Below, piece after piece: positions 57,817-64,000 of a stretch of DNA of 64,000 nt (its first letter is position 1; every line of letters starts with the position of its first letter). The stretch is from assembly GCA_029215795.1 (NCBI GenBank), contig JARDYH010000002.1, forward strand, positions 63,651,001-63,715,000, in the 5' to 3' direction. Both the position numbers and the translations under genes were made by a program. The notes under the pieces are model-generated. The model worked only from the letters and a program-made list of their open reading frames with translations. It ran no database searches and was not told the DNA's origin. This DNA is from Anniella stebbinsi (Eukaryota; Chordata; Lepidosauria; Squamata; Anniellidae).

Positions 57817-58437
57817 TTAGTCACCCACTCCCCCTCCCCCTTGAAGAATTACTTCGCGGAGGCCCCTCTGAAGATTTGCCAAAAACAAATCATTGCCTAG
57901 CTGCGACAGGTGTACCCCGTCATGCCGATAAAGCTCCCTCCGAGAACTATGAATATTAGGGTGCTGAATACTAACGTCCCCGTGCAGCAGCAGCGATTTG
58001 AACAGCTCCGTGTTGACCCATTTACGGGCTCTTTCTAAAGCAAGAGGGTCGCCAGTGACTCTCCAATATATGCGGGGCAGGATGCAGGACCATATGATCT
58101 GTATGCCAGGCCAAAGATGGCGCAGATGCTGGAAATCAGCTAGAGCTTGCAGTATAAGCACTTTGCCTTTTATTAGGCCCAAATCGTTCCCCCCTAGGTG
58201 GATAAGCAGAATCTGCGGGGGGAGTGAAGCAGAATGATGCTGCAGCAAGGTGGGTACCAAGTTTTCCCACCGCATACCACGCTTCCCGAGCCAATGAATG
58301 CTAGCGTGTTGACTCAAGCCGAGCTGTGATCCATATCTGGAGCTGGATGCCCGCCTGCCAGCCCAAAAGATCATGCTGTGGCCGCATATGGAGACCCGCA
58401 TGGGTGTGGAAGCCACTTGCAAATCTAGAACAAACAT
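57817..58437 (-). CDS. SGNH/GDSL-type hydrolase of Ngaro-like element 2, intact
   Basis: 206 residues. Catalytic blocks of the SGNH fold: ICGHSMIFWAG (GHS at 19-21, Ser21 the predicted nucleophile, in place of GDS), LIHLGGNDLG (Gly82-Asn84-Asp85, oxyanion hole) and HDGVHLSQLGN (Asp173 and His176). No signal peptide or membrane helix is apparent, so it is probably cytosolic. Substrate unknown; the family includes esterases and acetylhydrolases, and related domains occur in ORF1 of some CR1 elements. The frame is the YR frame: a TAA (58465-58467), nine codons, then ATG at 58435-58437. That ATG is the first in the frame but has no counterpart in element 1, so the true start may be readthrough of the YR stop. 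Confidence 0.88.
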   Translation of the reverse strand: MFVLDLQVASTPMRVSICGHSMIFWAGRRASSSRYGSQLGLSQHASIHWLGKRGMRWENLVPTLLQHHSASLPPQILLIHLGGNDLGLIKGKVLILQALADFQHLRHLWPGIQIIWSCILPRIYWRVTGDPLALERARKWVNTELFKSLLLHGDVSIQHPNIHSSRRELYRHDGVHLSQLGNDLFLANLQRGLREVILQGGGGVGD

Positions 58438-58464
58438 GGAGACGTTAGTATGCTCAGCCCAATC

Positions 58465-59440
58465 TTATTGAGCCGTATCCCTAATGTAAGATTTGAATGC
58501 TGATAAGCTCCACCTGCCTATGGACTGAATTTGTGGAGAGGAGAACCCAAGCGAAGCTGCTGTAGACGCTGCCCCTATGCGAAAGGAGTGCGTACCGAAC
58601 GTGTTGGGGGGCAAGCCCAAGGCATCAAGAGCCCGTCTCATGATAGCCCAAAACTGGTACTTTGTTAGCGGGGAAGCGTCTGCGTAGCAAAATAGGAAGC
58701 CAACCGAGCTTCCTCGCAAGGCCATGTAAGCGGACAGGGCTCTGATTGGGCATAACTCAGGTTTGGTAGCGGGAAAAAGGTCAACCCAACATCCCTTTCC
58801 TAACTGGTCCATTTTAGACCGTCTAAGGCGGAACTGAACCTTGCGTACTTCCATATGCACATCAGAAAGCTGAAAAGCTCTATTTGACCTGTCCCGTTTT
58901 GATAATGCCAACACCTCGGATATCCGAAATGCGCCGAAAAAGGTGGTCAGTGCAGCTGCATGAAAAAGCATCGCTTCGTAGTGTGAGTGGCATAGTGTTG
59001 ACCAAATTGCCTGCAATCCAATTAGCATATCAGGGGACATTGGGCGTCTGGTATCTGGAACCCGAGGGGTTTCCTTCTCCCAGCCACTCAAAGCCATGCG
59101 AATGCGAAAATCAGATGTGCAATCTGCCATGCCCTGCGCTTTTGCAATAAATGACAAAGCAGCCAACTTGATAGATAACGTGCGAGCTGCAAGACCACGT
59201 TTCCTGGCATGTACACAAAATTGGAGGACATGCTCCACAGGTATGGGCCACTGGATCTGCAAATGATTAACTAAACAGAACTCTTGAAACTCCCTACCTG
59301 CTCTAAGATAGGCAGACCTGGTGCTAGGCGCCAAGGACCGCCAAATGGCCTGATCTATTTCGTCCCTCCAATCAACCAGAGACTTGGCGGCATGATCTCC
59401 GATCTTGGTAGAGCCCAGGGAGCCAGTTCCCGGAATCTCT
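58465..59440 (-). CDS. Tyrosine recombinase of Ngaro-like element 2, intact catalytic set
   Basis: The catalytic and core-binding domains are open from at least 59440 to a TAA at 58465-58467. Counting from the conserved LAPSTRSAYLRAGREF (its Leu codon at 59334), residues are Arg137 (FFGAFRISE), Lys174 (RRSKMDQ), His249 and Arg252 (HSFRIG), Trp275 (GRWSL) and nucleophile Tyr283 (KSYIRD). This is the complete R-K-HxxR-W-Y set of phage-integrase-type recombinases. It would integrate the element's cDNA circle at a short matching core without target duplication. The N-terminal start is not certain. Upstream in frame the conserved SLVDWRDEIDQAIWRS continues and overlaps the end of RNase H in -1 frame, as in element 1. 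Confidence 0.92.
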
Positions 59441-61074
59441 GTACCTGATTTCGCAACAAAGCATCCGCTATATCATTGCATAGACCTGGAACGTGTTTTG
59501 CCCAAAAAAGAATATTGTGTTTCATGCAATGCAGAGTAAAAGCTCTCACTAAGTTCATGACCCGCGGGTTACACGATGTCAGGGAATTAATGACCTGCAC
59601 AGTAGCCAGATTGTCACACCAAAATAAAACCGTAGAGTTTTCCATGTCAGCTACCCATATGTGCACTGCTACAATTATGGGAAATAATTCCAAAAACGTA
59701 AGGTCCCTTACACAGACCTCTGGTGGTCCAGTCAATGGGCCACTGCTCCGCGCACCATCTGTCCTTCCAGATGACGCCGAAGCCCCATGAGCCTGATGCG
59801 TCTGACTGAATCTGAAGTTCGGCTTTCACCAGAAGCTCACGCCTCCAAAAGGATACACCATTGAATTGATCCAAAAATCCTAACCAGACTTGCATGTCCG
59901 CTCGCATGGCTGTAGTGACACGAGTTCTATGGTGTGGCAGGTGTAAGCCAGACATGGCTGTACATAGGAGACGCAAAAAAGCGCACCCTGGTGCTATTAT
60001 TCTGCATGCAAAATTCAAATGACCTACCACTTCCTGTAACTGCCTAAGTGACACCTTTTTCATGTGCATAATGCGCAGAAGTTTTGAGCGCAGCGTGATT
60101 AACTTATCCCCGGGTAAATGACAACACTGTTGTATTGTATCTAACTCTATACCTAAAAACTTTATTACTGCCGCAGGGCCTTCAGTTTTTTCGTGTGCCA
60201 AAGGAACACCCAGTTCTTCACAGAGATCTCTGAAAATGCCCATCATGCTAGCGCAATGTGGACTTCCTGCCACCCCAGAGAACAGGAAGTCATCCAGATA
60301 ATGAATGACATCCGTTGCTCCCGCCCTCAGAATGAAGGCCCATTCAAGGAAAGAACTGAATGTTTCAAACATTGCACACGAAATAGAGCAACCCATTGGC
60401 AACACCCTATCAATATAATAACGTTCCTGAAAACAGAACCCTAATAAGTCAAAATCTCTGGGGTGAATGGGTAAAATGCGAAACGCAGCTTTTATATCGC
60501 ATTTTCCCATCAGCGCCCCGATGCCATTTTTTCGTACCATGCATACTGCAGAATCGAAGGAAGCATATCTGACAGAACACAATTCTTCAGGAATTGAGTC
60601 GTTGACAGATGTCCCCTTCGGGAAAGATAGGTTGTGTATCAACCTAAACTCTCCAGGCGCTTTTTTGGGAACAATACCCAGGGGAGAAACTCTCAGGTTG
60701 GGAATAGGAGGCACATGGAATGGACCCAGTATCCTCCCTGCTTGTACTTCCTTCTCTATCTTTTCCCTAGCAATGTGATGCAATATGCTGATTGATTTTT
60801 GATTCCTGGATAATGACCCTTGCCTAATTCCTTGAAAAGGGATGCGGAATCCTTCCCAAAAGCCATCCCATAGATACCTAGCTGCACTCCGCTTGGGATA
60901 TAAAGCAAGCAAATCATAAAGGGGTTTAAGTTTGACCGGGCTGGGTCCCTTTAGGAGGAGGTTGTTGCCCCCCGGTACGTCCCGCACGCTGTCCTTCCTT
61001 GTTGGGTCCCTTTCCACCCTTGTTCCTAAAACAAATTGTGGCGGAATGGTACCCAGAGCATGTATTGCACTCAT
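59355..61074 (-). pseudogene. RT-RNase H of element 2, one frameshift in RNase H
   Basis: RT is intact in a 475-codon frame (59647-61074): LGIVPKKAP (132-140), KCDIKAAFRI with Asp193 (motif A), MGCSIS (227-232, motif B), YLDD (259-262, motif C), FLGIELD (306-312). RNase H begins at QSDASGSWG (Asp425). A one-base shift near 59720-59735 moves the rest (LELFPIIVAV, FWCDNLATVQVI, NDIADALL) into the 59355-59735 frame. The RT frame overlaps the 3' end of Gag by about 150 bases in +1, so frameshifting or reinitiation is implied. It would copy the element RNA into DNA. Confidence 0.93.
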
Positions 61075-62490
61075 GTCGGTACCTGCATGGGTTGCGGGTG
61101 CACAAACCTTTGTTAAAGTCCCAACAGAGTGGGCGGTGTTGAACCGCCTGGCCCGCGTTCCCCTTAGCGGTGGAAGCGGGCTGCAGTTTGGCCAAAATAT
61201 GGTTGCTATCCACCCTGTCCCCTAGGCCTGGCCGTGCTGGGGTCATGAACTGTAACCACAGTTCATGATCTTTTATGTCCCAGCGAAGGGCATGGTCAAA
61301 GGCGGCTCTACGACGGAACAATTGATCATAGGCCAACCACGCCCCGCCCTCATATTCTGAATACGCTCGGTATATTGTATCTAAGTATTTCGTCAATATA
61401 ACCCCTTTTCCAGGAAAGCGCTGAAGTACCACCCCCATGTAGATAAGAAAACCTGGCAACCAATTTGCCCAGGTGTGGGCTACCCTTTTCTTCTTAATCC
61501 TTTCAGTATCCTTATCCCCGCCCTTCTCTTTCTCTGAACTTTCTTGTTTGCAAAATAGAAGTGAAAATACGTCGATATAATCACCCTTGCAGATTTTTTC
61601 CCTTGTGGCGGGGAGAAGATAATATCCCAGTGGTGCAGAAATGCTGCCTGTAGGGATGGAGTCCCTACTAGCCCCTGCATAAGGATCATGCCCTACCACT
61701 GTTGTTCTGGCCTCAGTAACCCCGGCAGGTCCCTGCCATACACTAGCACAAGCGACCGCTGCATCAGGAGCCTGCGGGGGCTGTGCTCCAACCTCAGGGA
61801 GCACATTCGCTGAAATATTAATTTGGAGTGTTACAGTAGCCTCAATGCTCCTTGCACCAGCTTGTAGCTGGGTAACTGGCCAAATGTTGGGCGTTATTCC
61901 TGTTACCTGGGCCGGGGACATTGTAATGGGTATAGTGTTGGTTGCTCCCTGTGTGCTCGTCCCAGCCAGCCATGGAAACCATCCCCAGTGGGCAAGAACT
62001 GTGTTAGAGATTTGTGCTTGTGCTGTGTCGTGCTGTGCATGCTGCTCACCTTGTGCCTGTGGCGCTGCTCCCTGCGATGGTGTCACAACCGCTGGGGCTG
62101 ATTTGAAGCCGTCCTGACCACGAGTGTGTTGTCCCGTGAAGGCGTGGATGACAAAATTGTGCCTACTTCAGGAGAATGTATGCCAACAGAGATCTGGCTG
62201 GAAGACATCTCTACCGCTCTCAATCTGCTTGAGATAGAATCCAATAAGTCATTGCTCCTTTTCTGTCTGGTCAACCTATTGCCAGGCTGAGCATGCAATG
62301 TGGCAGATGAGGGGGGGGGGGCTGGATGCCTTTTTCCTTCTCTATGTTTTGCAGCCTCTCTAAAATGTTAGATATATTAGGATCTAAATCCTCATCAGAG
62401 GAAGAATTCTCTACAGGCCTCCGCCGTTTGGCCTGAGCTGGGGCTTTGCCTTTGCCCTTTTTCCCCCCCTAGCCCTTTCTTTGGAGGCAT
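60926..62490 (-). pseudogene. Gag-like protein of element 2, three frameshifts
   Basis: The largest open part is 60926-62086 (386 aa). Upstream the protein begins at ATG 62488-62490 (MPPKKG, then Lys/Arg-rich and an acidic SSSDEDLDPNISNIL motif). It is shifted at a C run (62463-62469), a G run (62311-62321) and again near 62090. The conserved C-terminal block (DVFSLLF, WANWLPGFLIYMGVVLQRF) is followed by a CCCH-like finger C-x7-C-x4-C-x3-H and a CCHC-like knuckle C-x2-C-x3-H-x4-C. It would package element RNA. Two of three shifts are in homopolymers, so they might be recent or sequencing errors. Confidence 0.88.
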
Positions 62491-63419
62491 TGTTAATTAC
62501 ACTTACACGCTGTGTTTCAGAATAAAAGACTAGAAAATACACAATAACTCTAAAATACCCTAATTGAAGACTAGAAACAAACTGAAATAATCCTACAGAA
62601 TCACTTATGGCAATAGAGTAATTACAGTGAAATTAGTAAAAACAGGGTCTGCCTTTTTTTTTTTTTAAGTAATTAGGGCAGAGGTGTTGCTATCCTCCCT
62701 CAGGAAGACAGCATGCAGGATGACCCACCACCTAGGGTAGCCGAGAGAGCAACAAAGCACCTCCCTCCCGGCGCCAACACACCAAGGCAACCCCTGCCTG
62801 GCCCGGGAACAGCCCTGTCAAAGCCAATCCACAGCCCAATCCACCACTGCCCAAAACCTATTGGCCCTCAGGCCAAGGCGAGAAGGTTGGATGCAAGCTG
62901 GAGACCGGCCGCCGCTGCCTTTTGCACTCCCGCTGACGCTGCGCCAGAAGACTGGAAGGCTGCAGGGACACCTATGGCCAGCGCGCCCCCACACTTCCGG
63001 TGCGAGTTCCGCCTGTTGCCTCGCCTCCGAGAATCCCTGCCCTCTGTAGGCGCCTCTGCTTGCGGGCTTCCTGTTGATTTTCGGGCCGGCTCCCAGCCTC
63101 CGCTGAGCTGCCCAGCCACTCTGCCGCTGCGGCTTCTCGCTCTTCGCTGGGTAAGCTGCCGCCGCAGCTCTACCCCCGGGCTTCTGTAAACTTTGGGCCG
63201 GCTGTTCCCAGCCCCTGCCGCACCGCCCAGCTGCTCTGCCATTGCCTCTCCGTTGCCGGGTAAGCTGCCCCCGCTGCTTTATCCCCGGTCTCTTCAATCT
63301 TCGGGCTGGTTGCTCCCAGCCCCAGCCGCCGGCTGCTCAGCTTCACCACCGCCGCGGCTCTTCGGGTCTTCCCTCAGCTGCAGCTCTTGATCCGCTGGGT
63401 CCTAGCTGCCTCTGCTTCT
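62491..63419 (-). other. GC-rich 5' leader of element 2 with about 110-bp tandem repeats
   Basis: Non-coding on the element strand. Three diverged copies of a unit starting GGGCCGGCT...CCCAGCC lie at about 63083, 63195 and 63303 (spacings 112 and 108). The unit includes GGGTAAGCTGCC. CpG is abundant. Long frames on both strands here are due to composition. Confidence 0.7.
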
Positions 63420-63614
63420 TCTGCTGCTGAGCTGCGCAGCAAACTGAGGAGATCTGGAGGGGTCAGCGTTGCTTAAATAGCCTGAGACCCCTCCTCTCTC
63501 CGGTGGCACCACCTGGAGCCCCCCAAACATGGGGGTCCACGTCATCTCACCCCATCTCTGCTCGCAATATCCTCCCCCCGCCCAGCAAGCGGGGCGGGAA
63601 AAGGTCTTTACTTG
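63420..63614 (-). promoter_or_regulatory. SDR unit A1 of element 2 with TATA-like motif
   Basis: Shares CTCCGGTGGCACCACC and the AGCGGGGCGGG end with the A units at 10.8 and 55.7 kb. On the element strand a GGTGGTGCCACCGG palindrome precedes CTATTTAAG (63470-63478), a TATA-like box. Transcription of the element probably starts here. Confidence 0.65.
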
Positions 63615-63654
63615 AGCAGTAAAGATGCTCTGGAGAATTCTTCATGGATATTTA

Positions 63655-64000
63655 TTTGTTTATTTATTGCATTTCTATACTGCCCAATAGCCGAAGCTCT
63701 CTGGATGGTCCACAAAAGTTAAAACCATCAGACACAAATTGAAGTATAAAACAAACAACAGTATAAAACAAACAACAGTATAAAAACACTATATAAAAAT
63801 ATAATATAAAAGCACAACCAAGGTATAACTGAACAGCAATGTAGAGATTTATACAGATTTAAAATACAGATTTAAAACAGCAAGGTTAAAATACTAATAT
63901 GATACACTGTTAAAATACTGCGAGAATAAGAAAGTCTTCACCTGACATCGAAAAGCGTATAACATAGGTGCCAGGCTAACCTCTCTAGGGAACTTATTAC
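63655..64000 (-). mobile_element. CR1-type 3' end, leaves the window
   Basis: TTTATTTATTGCATTTCTATACTGCCC is the inverse of the 3' tail of the 6.19 kb CR1. GAGAGCTTCGG sequence matches, and the ORF2 end (CCAGGCTAACCTCTC, inverse of the LP-REV type stretch) is at the window edge. A duplicated AACAAACAACAGTATAAAAC lies at 63750-63785. Confidence 0.8.

Larger units (their letters stand above)
57375..63614 (-). mobile_element. Ngaro-like YR retrotransposon, element 2
   Basis: On the minus strand: A1 (about 63420-63614), GC-rich leader, Gag, RT-RNase H, tyrosine recombinase, SGNH hydrolase, and one B repeat (57375-57795). A2-B2 are absent: 35 bases beyond B lies the TSD of another transposon. YR and hydrolase are uninterrupted with all catalytic residues; RT is intact; RNase H has one shift and Gag about three, two at G/C homopolymers. 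The element is the best preserved autonomous transposon here. No target duplication is expected for YR insertion. Confidence 0.92.

Noticed and set aside
62713..63189. 158- and 159-codon open frames on both strands in the GC-rich leader of element 2
   Set aside because: Open on both strands because of high GC; low-complexity Pro/Ala/Arg content, no domain, and the region is the untranslated leader.
1..64000. CRISPR array, bacterial operons or riboswitches
   Set aside because: No spaced direct repeats or prokaryotic gene organisation; content is vertebrate transposons.

Overview
The window is vertebrate genomic DNA, most likely from a squamate reptile. Ancient and young copies of L1, CR1, tRNA-derived SINEs, many non-autonomous hAT-like DNA transposons and tyrosine-recombinase retrotransposons lie together, with abundant AT-rich microsatellites. 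I recognise no host protein-coding gene. The window looks intergenic or like one very long intron, and essentially every long open frame belongs to a transposable element. The species assignment is an inference from repeat content.

Layout. 1-3336: minus-strand L1 cut by the window edge (ORF2 endonuclease to start of RT, ORF1 with one internal stop, 5' leader). 3.6-4.4 kb: two fold-back hAT MITEs. 4.55-6.19 kb: CR1. 6.8-7.4 kb: solo split-direct-repeat (SDR) of a Ngaro-like element. 8.3-8.8 kb: hairpin-bearing hAT element. 9.1-9.8 kb: CR1 end. 10.1-17.0 kb: Ngaro-like element 1 (minus) with Gag, RT-RNase H, tyrosine recombinase (YR) and SGNH hydrolase frames and the repeats B1-A2-B2. 17.0-18.5 kb: CR1. 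19.7-24.4 kb: hAT-like and nested CR1/LINE insertions. 27.1-32.5 kb: long-TIR element, dimeric tandem repeat, hAT element with a SINE inside it, and a segment repeated in inverted orientation at 46.4-47.9 kb. 33.4-35.7 kb: old L1 interrupted by a hAT-like element and by a CR1. 35.7-39.6 kb: no recognisable feature. 39.6-54.7 kb: scattered MITEs, fold-backs and CR1 3' ends. 55.0-55.8 kb: second solo SDR. 57.4-63.6 kb: Ngaro-like element 2 (minus), better preserved. 63.65-64.0 kb: CR1 end running off the window.

The most interesting system is the pair of Ngaro-like retrotransposons. Both keep the order Gag, RT-RNase H, YR, SGNH hydrolase, with the RT frame overlapping the end of Gag in +1 and YR overlapping the end of RNase H in -1. 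In both, the hydrolase frame follows YR in the same frame behind a single stop codon, TAG in one and TAA in the other, exactly 27 codons before the catalytic Gly-His-Ser. No initiator ATG is shared. This points to stop readthrough or coupled reinitiation producing a YR-hydrolase fusion or pair. The four loci also show the different recombination products expected of split direct repeats.
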